From Pardosa pseudoannulata (Eukaryota; Arthropoda; Arachnida; Araneae; Lycosidae): 64,000 nt of DNA. Within the stretch, counting starts at the first letter, position 1. The number at the start of each line of letters is the position of its first letter. A program made the translations under genes and the position numbers. Below are positions 14,073 to 27,390 of this stretch, one piece after another. The stretch covers positions 190,008,796-190,072,795 of the forward strand of contig CM063508.1 of the NCBI GenBank assembly GCA_032207245.1, in the 5' to 3' direction. Below the pieces are notes generated by a model. The model saw only the letters and a program-made list of their open reading frames with translations. It was not told the DNA's origin and ran no database searches.

Positions 14073-14400
14073 CTATGTTGTTGCTGGCTGTCGTATGTAA
14101 AGATGTTTTGTCATTAAACATGAAAAAGCATAATGGTCGGCATCCCCTCGTTCACCACAAACACATTTGTCCGTGTTAGAGAGGTGCAAGTATGCTGCGA
14201 ATGGACCATGATCTGTGAGAAAGGCCACTATTCCCAGGTTATCTTCGCTAACTTTTGGTAGGTACTGATATGTTCTTCTGCCAGTTAACGAGGTCTCCCA
14301 TTCTTTTTGCCATTCCTCCACGGCTGAGAGATGAATTAAGCTTTTGGACCCACTTTCTGGAAATTTCACGTTAAGCCTATGGACTGTAGAATCCGTCATT
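14073..14400 (-). pseudogene. Non-LTR retrotransposon fragment (ORF2 C-terminal end)
   Basis: The 108-residue minus-strand frame has the layout seen after the RNase H region of Jockey/R1-type LINE ORF2 proteins. These are WQKEWETSLTGRRTYQYLP, then LTDHGPFAAYLHL (family LTGHGPF.SYL), then a zinc-knuckle-like C.CGE(x)AxHyaFsC. It ends soon after the CCHC-like motif. No reverse transcriptase or endonuclease domain is nearby, so this is a 5'-truncated relic. The assignment rests on these motifs. Confidence 0.75.
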
Positions 14401-14440
14401 TGGTCAAAATATGTGCTCTTTCATTTCCAACTTTAATTAA

Positions 14441-14478
14441 ATTAAAGGTCCACATATGGATCTATGTGGACCTTTAAT
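14441..14478. other. Perfect 16-bp stem hairpin
   Basis: ATTAAAGGTCCACATA is followed by a 6-base loop and its exact reverse complement. It lies about 40 bases upstream of the LINE fragment's coding end on the minus strand. It may be a transposon terminus joint or a fold-back repeat. Confidence 0.8.
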
Positions 14479-15787
14479 TTTAGCCCCCAACATTTTGAAT
14501 TGTCCGTTGTTACTGAGCAAAAGAAATGCGCAGCCGTGGCTCTCCAGCGGAGTTTGGGGGTTAAATTCTACCTTATTTAAAACTAGGTAAAAGAAATATT
14601 TCTTCGATAAGAGCACAGATCCAAGAAAACACTGTTCTATTACAAAGGTCGCCGACACCGACAGATGATGCATTTTAGTCAGCATTATGAATAGTAAGAA
14701 AGGAACTTCGATAATTAGAAAAGAGAACGATTGGATTGAATGAGCTGTGGCGAGTGGACATAAAATGGACATTTGTTGCACAGTGAGACTGGTTTGAAAG
14801 AATTTAAGCAGCGACCACTCTTTTCATTCCGAGATTTTTGTGGCTGGGAAAATAGATATGGAAGAATAAGAATGAGAAAAGGAGATTATTAACGACATAT
14901 TTTAAGTGGAATAATTTTGATATGTTACATAATTATATATAAATTTAAAAAAGCAATCGAATAGCTACTTTCAATTTTAATACTGTATCACGTAGAAGAA
15001 AAGAACCTCAAACCCGAGAGTGCAGTGACTTCCTTTTCCCATGACGAAAAACCTTAGCATGTAATTTCCACCCCTTTGTGCGTGACCCATTTTAGAGACC
15101 GTCTTTCCAGAAAAAGGCTCAAGTCAGATGCACCCTAAATGAGAAGGCGATATTGTGACAGATCGCTCGTCTGAGAGGATGGCCGTGTTCACATTTCGAA
15201 GGTAACGTAATAAAATGAAGCTTTATTATAATATATATTTATTATATTTACTATTTATTATATTTATTATATTATATTATATTATTACATTATTTTTTAT
15301 TTTTTATATTTATTATATCGATATTATATAATATCGAATAACTTTTGATAATTGTCAAATCCTACGTTTAAGAAGTTTTTATCCGAGCCTCTCATTCAAC
15401 TTTATTGCAAAGCCGAACAATCGAAATCGAAAATTCAGTATGTATCATCATCAAGTATAATGTAGATCGAAAAAAGTGTGAAACACAACATTTATGATAA
15501 AAATATTTATTAAATTCAACAGTAAATTAAAATTATTATTTTGATAAAAGTTAACTGTTTTACTTATTTTACTTATTACTATTTTACTCACTTTTACTTT
15601 AATAAGATCATTGCGAAAATTTTAAGGGATTGAGTGGAAAGATAGAGTAAACATTTTGGAATCGAAGAAATTTAAGTTCGCTGCCGTTCGAGCACTGTCT
15701 CTCTATAAATAGTGGCAAGGGATCACTTCTATTTGTAACAACTAACTAAACGTAATGAGAACACTTCCACTACAGTTGCCGAAAGAC

Positions 15788-15852
15788 CGGTTTCGTTTGA
15801 TTTGGACCTCCTTTTTTGCAGCACGAGGGAATGAGCTTAAAGCCGATTAAGT
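15788..15852 (-). mobile_element. SINE family 1 tail fragment, minus strand
   Basis: TTTGATTTGGACCTCCTTTTTTGCAGC and AAAGCCGATTA match the tail and body of the SINE in reverse complement. The tRNA-like head is missing. Confidence 0.6.
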
Positions 15853-16209
15853 GAATAGTTTCGCTTTGAATTGGGTTAGATTTTAGATACTTCTTAAATT
15901 AATGAAATTATTAGATGTTGATCTCAGAGCCCAGATACTTAAAGCATTAGTGTATTAGGTTGAAAAATTCGTGTTATACTGTACGTATTGTTTAATATAG
16001 GTACTCATAACACTGAGCTGCCTAAACCAGGGCTAAGTAATGATTAATACTTAATTCTGAAAACTTAACATTTTATTATTGCAGCTATCGGGCGCTCAAA
16101 ATAGCGGCATCTGTCGAGGACTTCCAACAAGGCAACCGGGGTGTCACCTTCTACTCACCTCCCTCTCGTTCCTCGGAGTATCTCTCATCTCCTTCTCGCT
16201 CAATCGTTA

Positions 16210-16828
16210 ATAACACTTCGCGTGAGGGCAACGTTTTTTGCAGTCTGTCGCTGGAGCGCGGGTGACGGAAAAATACGTATTTAGTGGATACCCGCTAACC
16301 ACCACAAATCTACTCAATACGTATAATTATATGTATGTGTCACATTATAGGCGGGTTGTTTGTGTTGCTATGACACGCTTTGTATTTTTTCTTTCCAAAA
16401 GTTAGGATTGTCGAGCGACTCGGTCTTTGGTTGCGTTATTTCGTCTTCCGTCGAATTCCTAGCTCCAGAACGTACAAGTCGTGTTTGGTCCACTGGAAGC
16501 TTGGTTTTGTATTGTCGAATACAAAATGGATAAAATGAGTCGTAGTGACAAAGATGGGGACGAAGAAATAGGCGCTGACAGATTATCTGATTTAATTTAA
16601 AACATCGTTTATTTTTGTAATTTCGTGAAAAGATTGTTGATGTTTTATTAAATAATCATACAGTATATATTAAAGTGTAAAATAAAAAAAAAGTTTCGTA
16701 CATAAAAACAAAGTAGTTTTTGATGGACTGCGATTTTTCTGAATAACTCAACTTTCGCGCTATTCGCGAAAGAACGCCAGCTGCACGCGTCAGTGGGCGA
16801 TGAAATATACCCGCATGCCAAGTGTTAA
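16210..16828 (+). mobile_element. piggyBac-like MITE, copy 1 (plus)
   Basis: Ends TAACACTTCGCG and CATGCCAAGTGTTAA sit in TTAA-containing flanks. Three other copies occur at 22045, 37280 and 46453, all in the opposite orientation. Subterminal inverted repeats around ACCACAAATCTACTCAATACGTA are shared. A 24-codon frame at 16526-16600 starts MDKMSRSDKDGDEEIG and is followed by a stop. Its acidic character resembles the N-terminus of piggyBac-type transposases. TTAA flanks plus this frame suggest an internally deleted piggyBac-like element. Confidence 0.65.
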
Positions 16829-18936
16829 ATGGCACCTGTCATTTGCTGCAAGAAATGTTAGTTTTCTGAATAGGGTCATATTGACTCGAACGCTACATAC
16901 GTGGAGTAAATACGAACAGAACAACAGGGATAAATATACTGTAAAAACACTGGAAGAATAACACAAGTTAAAAAAAACATTTGTTTATTGATTTAAAAAA
17001 AAACGAAGTTGCGGCTAACTTGGCGATAACATACAAATTACAGCTATCGTCTCACCAGTCAGTTGCTTATAATGACAAGGCCTGAAAAATTAGAATACAC
17101 ATGTTGCTTTAAAAGAAAACACTTTGGTAACATCACCCCAGACAGAAAAATAATGGGAAACAAATGCTACACAAAATAAGGTTAACTACATAGAGTGATG
17201 GGAAGAAAGTTGTATTCTTCGTCTTTTCCCATTTCACAAACAAACTTTATAAAATACCTAAAGCATTTTCTACTTTTTTTACAATGCTATCCTTAAAATA
17301 ATTAAAAAACCATTGATTATAAGCTACAGATAAAAACATTGCAGCATTGAAGAAATAAGTACTAAACTAACACCAATGTGCACCTTGCAAATAATAAAAT
17401 TACAGCTAAGCTTTCGAGCTGAAACTTTTATACATACAAATAATCGAAATATCCTAGAAAGTATTTTATACCAGGTATATCACTTTATATTTTTTTATAT
17501 AAAACTTTATATAAAATGTTCTTATTTTTAAAAGACAAAGTAAATTCAACAAAACTAATAAATAAAATAGAAAACAGAGGCTGAAAATCCCATATATTTA
17601 TTATAAATTTAAAAGAGATGTGAAAAACCAGAAAAAAATCGGAAAGATCTATTTCAAGTTTCTTAAAAGTGATGTTATTAAAATTTATCTGAAAATCGCT
17701 AGAAATAGGGAGATTTGAAATTTTTGAGGCTAAGTATTCACTGCATGTGAAGCCGATCGAACCTATTTGTAACACAAAAAAGGAATCTTTTTAAATAAGA
17801 ACACGTTACTACAATGGGTTTCCAGCGATGTTTGGCTTCCCATTGGCTATAAATGACCGAACTTGAAAGAAGTAAAAAAAAAAATGATTCTTCTATTTCC
17901 GACTAGACAGAAAAAATTGTATGCGGAATTAAAAGCTTTCGTGTTCTATAAATTATTCCATTCCATTTTCAAATATTCACGTCATAAAGTCGTTACAATT
18001 TTTTGTATCTCCAACTATGGACGTGATCTTAAACGCTTTCATTTCTAAATTAAGACTGGTCCCCATCAGCAAATACAGAATAGTAGAGAAATTTAAAAAA
18101 GTTTTTCTACAAGTAATTGTCGAACATTAATTCCATCTAATTTGACAGATGGAAGTGTTACGGACATTGATTTCTACAACCCCTCAGCACGCGTTTCTTC
18201 TTTGTTTGCAGAAAAACTTACACAATCATCCGGTAAATTCGAGTTTAAAAAATGTGAGTTCTTCAGAGAAGATTTTCGTCAGTTCAGTTTGTGGATCTCA
18301 TTAAAAAAAAAAAAGTGTTTGAAATTTTATCAATAATTTCATGATTTTAAAATTTTAAATTAGATTCAGTGCTAATTAAATTAAAGAATTTTGTTGATTG
18401 CATTAAATTAAAAACATATCACTAAAGGGAGAACATTTTAAAGAAAAATCATATTTCTGAGGAAAAGAAATATGATATTTATACAAAAAATATGATATTT
18501 ATACAAAAAAAACATACTTCTGAAATTTAGAGATATGTTTTTTCTATAGAGCAATTTTTGACAATTTTAATATGTTATTAAAACCCGGTTAATTTTCCAT
18601 TTGCTTTCATAATCTGGAGTTATACGGGAAATAATTACTCTTATTTCATTTATGCCTTATGTTTATTTATTAGTCTTTTGCGTTTCGTGGTTTTTTAGTT
18701 TATGACGCAAACGATGACTGGTACTAGATGTAAACGATGGTAGAGCACTTAAGTTACTTTGCAAATTGTCTTAACATTTTCTTAAGAATGTCTTCTGATA
18801 CATTTCCTTCACCCTAACAAATTCAAAATATCTCAAACATTTTGAAGATAATCTTAAGAAAAAATTGAATCTAAAAAAAATCTTCACAAAAGAAAATATT
18901 CCGATTATTTCTAGTAGGGGCTGGAATCCGGCTGCT

Positions 18937-19040
18937 GGATGTTCGTAGCCATCTGGAATCGGCTTTAAGCAGTAGGTCTGGGTCTCATTAACCGTCGCCA
19001 GCAAAACAGTAGAATGTAGAACTCCAAACCAAACTAGTTT
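18937..19040 (+). mobile_element. SINE family 1 fragment, plus strand
   Basis: GTTCGTAGCCATCTGGAATC, GGCTTTAAGCAGTAGGTC and the CAAACCAAAC tail are present. The tRNA-like head has been lost. A separate GGGTTTGAATCCCGAC at about 19053 looks like an isolated B box. Confidence 0.7.
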
Positions 19041-19713
19041 TAATGATTACCCGGGTTTGAATCCCGACGCCATATTATAGTCTTCCATAATCAGTATTAA
19101 AACATTTAAGCCCTTTAATAACTTTTTATGACACGTGTTTCCAAAAATGGAACCTATCAATGCAAATCAAACTCAAATTCTCATTTCCATCTTAAATAAA
19201 ATAAATCTTTACGAATTTTAAATAACATATCTTCAGAATTGTTTTTTATTTTCGTAATTAATATTTTTTTTAAAAAAGGATGAGATCCACCTTCCGAAAA
19301 AATATTTTTAAATATATCTATTTGGAAAACATCGAATGCCTTTCTTTTCCAGGAAATTGGTTTCGCATCCGTTTTTCATAGCAAAATAAAAATATTTAAA
19401 TGAAATTTTTTTTCAACGCTCCATTTTGTTGTTCAATTAATTTTTTTTGCTTTATTCTCAATTATCTATGGATTCTTTTTAAATAAACTGAAAAATTTCG
19501 ATGACATATTCCTTTTATTTAAATAAGCATTTCTGTCTTAAGCAAAAAGGGGTTTTGTTTTTTTGCAACAGCTACCAACTAAAGTATAGTTCATTATTTT
19601 ACGCTCTTTTAAATGAACTTGCTGTAGAAAACGTTTATAGAATTCGTAGTGCTAGTGCAATGCACTAAATCATAAATAAATAGTACAGATGCGAGCACAT
19701 ACGTGTGTATATA

Positions 19714-20282
19714 CAGGGTGTTTCAAAAATGGCCGGTATATTTGAAAAATCAATATAACCTAAACGGTCAGCGATGAAAATACACCGTTTATGCAATATG
19801 CTTGGGACAACAGTCAATTTTTAGGCAGACAAACTTTCAAAATGAGTTACAATATTTCACAACAGATGGCGCTGCAAACTGAAAATATCTACTATATTTT
19901 CCACATATCCAGGACGCATACACAGCAGTAATATGGCCTAGTCTCAGAACGAAATTATCAGAAACCCTTGTAAAAGTGTCAGGCCAGGCAATCTTCTGTT
20001 CTAAGGAATAAACCATTTTTTTAAACCAAACTTGCAATCTGTGAACAAACAGCATTCGCTTACACTAGAAAGACGACTTGCAGATTCGCTAACTCACAGA
20101 CTACTTTTTCTTCACACCTGCAACGACATCTGTTGTTGAAAATTGTAACTATTTTCGAAAATTTGTCTGCCTGAAAATTTATTGTTGTCCGAAGCATATT
20201 GCAATAAACGGTGTATTTCTATCACTGTTCGTTTAATTTTTATTGATTTTTCAAATATACCGGTCATTTTTGAAACACCCTG
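19714..20282 (-). mobile_element. Tc1/mariner-like element, family A, copy 1
   Basis: Inverted termini CAGGGTGTTTCAAAAATGGC and its counterpart GAAACACCCTG lie between TA dinucleotides, with subterminal ACCGGTATATTTGAAAAATC on both sides. The internal minus-strand frame (19837-20055) aligns by eye with the C-terminal transposase tail seen in the 28711 copy, for example DTFTRVSDNFVLRLGHITAV. The element is 569 bp, internally deleted and not autonomous. Confidence 0.75.
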
Positions 20283-20319
20283 TATGTATGAATCTTAAAG
20301 TGTGAAATCCGTAATTTCA

Positions 20320-20740
20320 TAGAATAACTAGGTATTTCGTGAAATAAACAGAAAAGTCAGTTAACGTTTTTAAAATGATTGAATTCTACGATTTAACTAG
20401 GTATTCTATAGAATAACAATGACTCAATCGTGAAAGAGAATTCCAGCGTCCGCTCAAAGCGCAGTTACTCGAGAATTCAAAATAATGCTAAATGTGTGTT
20501 TCATGCTGTTGAAAGTGGTATAAAAATGTTCAGTATACCGGGATTTTTATGGTTAAGGATAAATTTCTATACACGTTACCGTTAAAGTTATTTCATAAAC
20601 GAAGGAAGCATTTAGTGAAATACCCAGACAAAGTGCGTAACATGATTGAATTCTACGATTTAAGTAAGCACTCTACAGAATAACGACGACTTAAGTATGA
20701 AATGCAGCACTCGAAAGTTCTTAGTGACTCAAATATTGGT
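20320..20740 (+). repeat. Degenerate duplication
   Basis: ATGATTGAATTCTACGATTTAA recurs at about 20377 and 20642 with related flanks (AATAACNACGACT...TGAAA). This gives a period near 265 bases. It is non-coding and the class is unknown. Confidence 0.5.
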
Positions 20741-21293
20741 TTGATGCGTAATATTTCCGTAGCTAAGTAGACCCCTCCCCCTCTTTCAGGTAGTTACCTC
20801 CAAAACCAGAATGGAATTCGACACCAATGAAAAAAGATGAATTGCTATCGACTTCCCCTACTAGAAATAATCTCAAGATTTTATCAAAAAAAAAAAAAAT
20901 CTTAATATCTAAAGTTATTTGGCTCACTTCTTAAGCTTACAATCTTAAGATTTTCTGGAGAATATAAAATGAAGAAAATCTATACAAAATCTTAAGATTA
21001 TAATCTGAAAATTTTCTTGGGACTGTATTCTTATGTGGTCCAAATAACTTACTAACTAAACTAAAAAATTGTAGAAATTGAATACATTGAAATATTCTTA
21101 AGATATTATGAAGAACCATAGAAATTGGATATATATATAAATATGCTTAAGATATTGGGAAGAATTATACGGCATTGGAAATTTTTCCCTGTGGAAAATC
21201 TTTACTACTACTTCTTTTATGCCTTTTTCTCCCTTGCACTTAATTTTTTTCTTTTTCTTATTTTAAGTCAGTTTACATTATTATACACATAAA

Positions 21294-21780
21294 CAGTAAA
21301 ATTTGAAAATGTATTAATTGTATTCAGAAATTTTGTTTATCATTAATGCAGCATTGCTCAAAATTTACTTAGAATAAAACCAATACAGACTTGTAATAAC
21401 TTAATCTGCATAACTCTGATGTTGTGTTAGTACACACTTTTATATTATTCTGTTAACAGAATAAATAGTTCACTATTTTTGTTACTATATCGTGCAGGTA
21501 TATAGAATCTACTAACAGTAAAATTTAAAAAATGCAGTGATCTATTTAGAAAGTTTACTTATTCGTAATCCAGAATTACTCAAAAATTACTGAGAATAAA
21601 TTCAATACAGAGTTGTAATAACTAAATCTGCTTTACTCTGATGTTGTGTTAGTAGACTTTTTTGTACTCGATTAATAGAATAATTTACTATTCTTATTAT
21701 ACCATGTAGGGATGCATTATAATATGCAAGCAATAATATAAAATGCAATAAGTCTATTTAGAGACTTATTGGTAATGTAG
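21294..21780 (+). repeat. Tandem duplication, about 222-bp period, two copies
   Basis: CAGTAAAATTT starts copies at 21294 and 21516. ACTCTGATGTTGTGTTAGTA occurs once in each. The copies are diverged, so the duplication is old. No coding content was seen. Confidence 0.7.
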
Positions 21781-22044
21781 CCTTCGAGAGAATACCCTAT
21801 ACCCTGAAAAATAGGTCGAAGGGTAGCACTAAGCAGTTGAATATCCAAAACGAACAAATTATGTGAAAATCCAATAATGTTTTGTAGCCATTGCTACAAA
21901 AATGTGCACAGAAAACTTAGAGATTGGTTAACCCCAGTACGATTTTCCCTCCCCTTCAGCACGAAATAGTAGTCAGTGTCTTCGTTTCATGTGATAAGGC
22001 TTTAAAGAGTCTTGACACCTTTAAACATACAAAATTTTCGAAAG

Positions 22045-22388
22045 TTAACACTTGACATGTGGCTATACTTCACCGCCCACTTATGCTTGCAGCGTGCGTT
22101 TTTTCGTGAATCGCACGAAAGTTGAGTTATTCAGAAAAATCGCAGTTAATCAAAAACTACTTTGTTTTTAGGAACGAAACTTTCTTTTATTTTACACTTT
22201 AATATAGACTGTATGATTATTTAATAAAAAAAAACAATATTTTTATTAAATCACAAAAATAAACGATTTTTAAAATGAAAGTTCGATCCTCTGTCGGTGC
22301 CTATTTCTTCGTCACTCTCTTTATCACAACGGCTCATTTTATCCATTTTGTATTCAACAACAAAAAACCAAGCTTCCAATGGAAACCA
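22045..22388 (-). mobile_element. piggyBac-like MITE, copy 2 (minus, truncated)
   Basis: It begins TTAACACTTGACATGTGG and matches the other copies to about 22388 (CCAAGCTTCCAATGG), where similarity stops and the far terminus is absent. In reverse complement it keeps the frame MDKMSRCDKESDEEIGTDRG. Confidence 0.65.
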
Positions 22389-22892
22389 TTGTGCTCAATG
22401 GAATAGAAATGTTTGCGAAAAATGGGCTTCAAAAACAGATTTTATAGGTCAAAAATGTTTTCCTTGAATTTTTTTGATAATAAACATTTTATTTTAATTA
22501 ATTTGGAACTATTTATTTTCTTTGCAAAAAATTTCCATTTTCTTGTATGAGACAAATTGACTCACTTCAGTAAAAATAGGTATAGGATCAACATCCGTAA
22601 ATCTAGTGTTAAGTCAGTTTCTGAAAGCGGACCGAAGCCAAGTCAGTGGATCCGCTCGGCTGGAAACAAATCCCAAAAGCAGTCCGCTACGTTCTGTGCT
22701 ATGTGTGGGCGTGAAAGTCCTATAATTATTGGATTTAGAACCCTATTGTAGGAAATGTTGTAGTGTGAGCTTCCTACAATTCAAATCTAGCATCAGCAAA
22801 GAATACATTATCCTCACATTTAAGCCAACATAACCAAAATGATAAAACTCTGTGATTCTCTCTGGAATTTTCAATGGTTTTCGAACTAATTG

Positions 22893-23880
22893 TAACGCCC
22901 CTGTTTTAGGTGACACATTGAAGAAGGAGGTGTTTCTTGATGAAATGGTTTATTTACACCACACAATACAATTACCGTTCACCAGTATGTGAAACAATAA
23001 ATACGTAGGCCTGAGTACACGTAAGGTCCCTGCCGAATGGTTTAGTAACCGACGGAAGATAACAATTCGGTAGCTTCGAGTAAAAGTTCTCGGTAATAAT
23101 TGTGTAGACAGTACAGACGAGAGGGTTTGAAGTAGCAATGGGTAAGCTCGAAGAAGATAAGAACAAAGTCAGAGTTTTTAGGAGGAATACACGTTGAATC
23201 CTGAAGAAGATTGAATTAAAAGAAAAGCCGAGGCACAGGGGTATCGTTATCAATCTCAGAAAAAGATATTCGCTCTCCGATGGAGAGACTGATCAAGACG
23301 ACATCCAAATTAGCTGACTCTAGCTGATTCTCAAAGAAGTGATCCCAAGGTATGGTTATCGCTAAGAAAACTCTCCGATAGAGAGACTGGTCAAGGCGAA
23401 CTCCGAATTAGATGCTTGCTAGCTAACTCTACTTCTTAAAAAAATCTCATCTAGACTCTTTTTTAGGTGAGTGGCCTCTAAGAGATCGGGCCTCACCCAC
23501 AATTTCATCATTGGATCCTCTGGCGATGATCTCACCTTCAACCAACTGGATGGGTCTGGGCTAGACAATCACCGGCGGCAAATCCGGGAGTCTCCGGAAT
23601 TTCGTGTCGGTGAAAGATCCAACGTTGCGGCATTCCCTTGTGGTTCCGACGATCCTCTTTCTGGTTGTCAGTCTGGGCGCCCGGCTGTCTGATATGTTGT
23701 TTCGCTACTGTAGGACACAAAAGTTTAGATATCGATGTGAGGTAGAAAACAACACCTTTGTCTCCACATAAGCGAAGTTCATTTCTCAGAGTCTTTTGAG
23801 AAGCAAAGTCTTTGAGGTAACCGTTACAATACATTCTACCAAACCACTTACCGAACATGCTGAACGACTTCGCCCCAGGC
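22893..23880 (+). repeat. GC-richer unclassified block, possible LTR remnant
   Basis: The block starts TGTAACGCCCC and its composition differs from its surroundings. It contains a local direct repeat (CTCTCCGATGGAGAGACTG near 23273 and CTCTCCGATAGAGAGACTG near 23372). TGTAACG is a common start of Gypsy-type LTRs, and a TG..CA unit ending near 23503 is conceivable. However, I see no primer-binding site, no second LTR and no gag/pol protein. Open frames of 73 and 114 residues at 23471-23882 match nothing I recognise. Confidence 0.3.
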
Positions 23881-24496
23881 AAATCATTCCTAAAAATAAT
23901 TAAAGTGATTAAAAAGAAAAAAAGCCTAAATATATAAGAAAATAAAATATTTTATTCCGAATAGTTAATACCTTAAATAATTATTTTGTATCAAAAGCAT
24001 TAAAATTTCATTGAACACAGTGTTGCATTAAGAAGTCATCATGCCTATTAAACGGACAACTTTCAAAATTTTCTAGATCATGAAATCAAGTTGTCAATTT
24101 TATCTTACTCGTCAATCTCAATTCCATACACTTAAATTTCTCCCGAATGAAAATGAAAAAGAACGGCCTGACATCACTGGTTCTGTATTATATCTCTACC
24201 ACCCTAGTTTTAATCGGTGCTTAGGCTTTTCCAGTTACAGTGTTTCACATAATAATCCATTTCAGCGGTCCATCCACCATCGTGGAGTCGGCTCACGTCC
24301 CCCGACGAAAAATGTTCCAATCTCCAAAGAACGTCTTTCTACTTACAACTTGTTGGCGTGATGAGGTGGGTCTGAATGCAGGATCGCTTTGGCTGAGCTC
24401 AATTATGCCGCCAACAAAAAATAACATCACACTCATCAAAATTATTTAAAACTATATATTAATATTCTAGCATGGGACACACATACACATACGTAC

Positions 24497-25074
<578 letters not shown>

Positions 25075-25500
25075 ATATATTACATGTATAACATATATAT
25101 ATATATAATATAGTAAATTAATAAATCCTAGCATAAAATAATATACTAAAAAGCATTCTATAAAAAAATGTACATCGTTTCTTATCGCTTGAACGTCAAA
25201 ACCACTGGAAAATAATTCAATGCTTCTTTAATTTAATCAAGAAAAAAAAATCTTAGCATGAAACTCATAAATTTATTGATTTGTTCCTTTACTGTAATTT
25301 CTAACAGTGTGTGAAAAATTCCTAAAGATGACCCAGCGACCAGTGTCGTGTCCACAAGCACTTTTATCGTTTCGAACACATGAAATAAATATAACAAAAC
25401 GTGTGAGTAGAGACGAATACATTTTAAACGATATCATTTTCCTCTTCTGCGCATAACGTGTGACGCTGACCGATAAAGGTTTACCAAAGGAAGGGCCAAA

Positions 25501-25560
25501 GTATATATATATATATATATATGAATAATAATAAAGTATATATATATATATATGAATATA
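25501..25560. repeat. (TA)n microsatellite
   Basis: Two short TA arrays are joined by TGAATAATAATAAAG. From 25075 to 25500 I see only AT-rich sequence. Confidence 0.9.
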
Positions 25561-25589
25561 TACAAACGTAGTAAAAGTAACAAATATAT

Positions 25590-25894
25590 ATGTAAACGTC
25601 TCAGGCGGTATGGCTTCACATGCAAAACAGATGTACTGTTCCAGTTATTCAATTGTCTCTGAATAGTGGCGGTACACCTGGTGTTTTCAGAGTCTCCACA
25701 GACAAATATCGTAGTTTAGATTTTTCCAGACTGCAGCGCCATCTGTTGTGGAATATTGTAACTCATTTTAAAGTTTGTCGGCCTGAAAACTTACTATTGT
25801 CCCAAGCATATTGCAATAAACCGTGAATTTCTATCAGTGTCCGTTTAGTTTTTATTGATTTTTCAAATATACCGGTCATTTTTGAAACACCCTG
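25590..25894 (-). mobile_element. Tc1/mariner-like element, family A, truncated copy
   Basis: The right terminus GAAACACCCTG followed by TA is intact, and sequence back to about 25590 (GTCTCAGGCGGTATGGC) matches the 28711 copy. The left half is missing. Confidence 0.7.
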
Positions 25895-26390
25895 TATATA
25901 CCTTAGTAAGTGCATGTGTGTTAGTATACAGTTGTAAAATAGGACAAAACATGTTAATAGGGACGGATATGTTGTGAAAGATGTCATTTTTTGTTTCGTC
26001 GCCGACCGTACTGGCTCGAATAGTCCAAACGTATGATACGCGACGCCAACCGGGTTGAAGTGAATACATCAAAAATAGAATCTACGATGAAAATAAGTGA
26101 CGTAGCTAAATAGCGTTACGAATGCTTCGCTCTATTGCAATTTCAAAGTTTAAAGAATTTTTAACTCGTGTATCGAATATTTAAAAAATAAATTATTGCT
26201 CTCTATAAAAATCATTCAAAAATAACTCTTTCCTTCAGTATTCGAATAAAAACAGAGGAAGAAATCGTGCAATATAAATGAACGTGCTTCTCCGAGAAAA
26301 CATTTGAGCCCAAAACCCATCCGTCAAAAGCAAAATGGACTTTTTCCACACGAAGAACTTGAATGGTGCTCTTTTGGGGGATTTGTTTAT

Positions 26391-26420
26391 CCCAAATGAA
26401 GCACATGTGCTTCATTTGGG
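26391..26420. other. Perfect 30-bp palindrome
   Basis: CCCAAATGAAGCACA is followed immediately by its exact reverse complement, with no loop. A zero-spacer perfect palindrome of this length is unusual by chance and could extrude as a cruciform or mark a fold-back event. Confidence 0.9.
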
Positions 26421-26754
26421 AAATATTTAAAACAACAAAAAATATATAAATACATCTGTAGCCACAAAAAATAAGTACTTTAAAGATAGAAAATAAGTAC
26501 TTTAAGTATCTTATAAAGTAATGTGTTCAGTCGAGGTATGTAACGATCAATACATTGAAATGACGAAGAGACATACGTAATATTTTCGAAGGGAAAGAAT
26601 AAAAGTCCGAAACACAGAGGTGGGGGGGGGAACATTTAGAAATTCTTCGCCAAGCGTAAATAATTTTCTGGTAAATTTACACAATTTCATTCTCTTCTTT
26701 CATAAAATCATTATAGATATAATTTTGAATTTCCAAAAATTTGTAAATTTATTC

Positions 26755-27340
26755 ATTAAGGGTTTATATGACTGTTAAATCAACAAAAAATTGGATTTTT
26801 CAGAAAACAATATGTGTGAAAAGAAATTTATTTCTGAACATTTTAAAACAATCCAAGTGAAAATTTTCCACCATCGAGAGGAGTTGTGAAATATAAACGT
26901 TTCAGTTGTTTAGTATATAAAAATTGAAACTTACTAATCTTTAACTCGATTTTTCTCAAATTGTGTTTTTTTTCACGGAATATTCATGGTATCTCTAAAG
27001 GCTTTTAACATTTTTTCATGAAAATTTTACAGCTTGTATAAAATGTAATTTTCATCTGAATGAGCCTAAATTTTCTCAAAATATGATTTCTCTTTTGCGG
27101 TGACAAATTTTTAATTTTTCAAGAAAAATAATTTCTGTCTTTCAATTATTTTTTAAAAATAGATATGTGTCTGAAATAGAAACAAATTTAGGTTCTAAAG
27201 TATTTTGAGATTTTGTAGTATGTTTTAAAATATTAAGATTGTCTTCATCTTAATTATATTTTCAGTAATTCCGCGCGTTAGCCTCGATATCATTTTTGTT
27301 AACAACAAAGTGTCTTTCGTTTAAAATTTTCAAGGAAAAA
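26755..27340 (+). repeat. Unclassified dispersed repeat D, copy 1
   Basis: Landmarks AATTGGATTTTTCAGAAAA, ATTTTAAAACAATCC, TTAGCCTCGATATCATTTTT and AACAACAAAGTGTCTTTCG recur in reverse order on the other strand at 43225-43775. A weaker partial match lies at about 32870-33200. No protein motif is visible. Confidence 0.6.
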
Positions 27341-27390
27341 TATTTTTTTTATGTTTCAAAGATGAGTGAGATATGTGTGTAAAGATATTA

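Noticed and set aside
23538..23882. 114-residue minus-strand frame in the GC-richer block
   Set aside because: No motif, and a plus-strand frame of similar quality overlaps it. Treated as part of an unclassified repeat.
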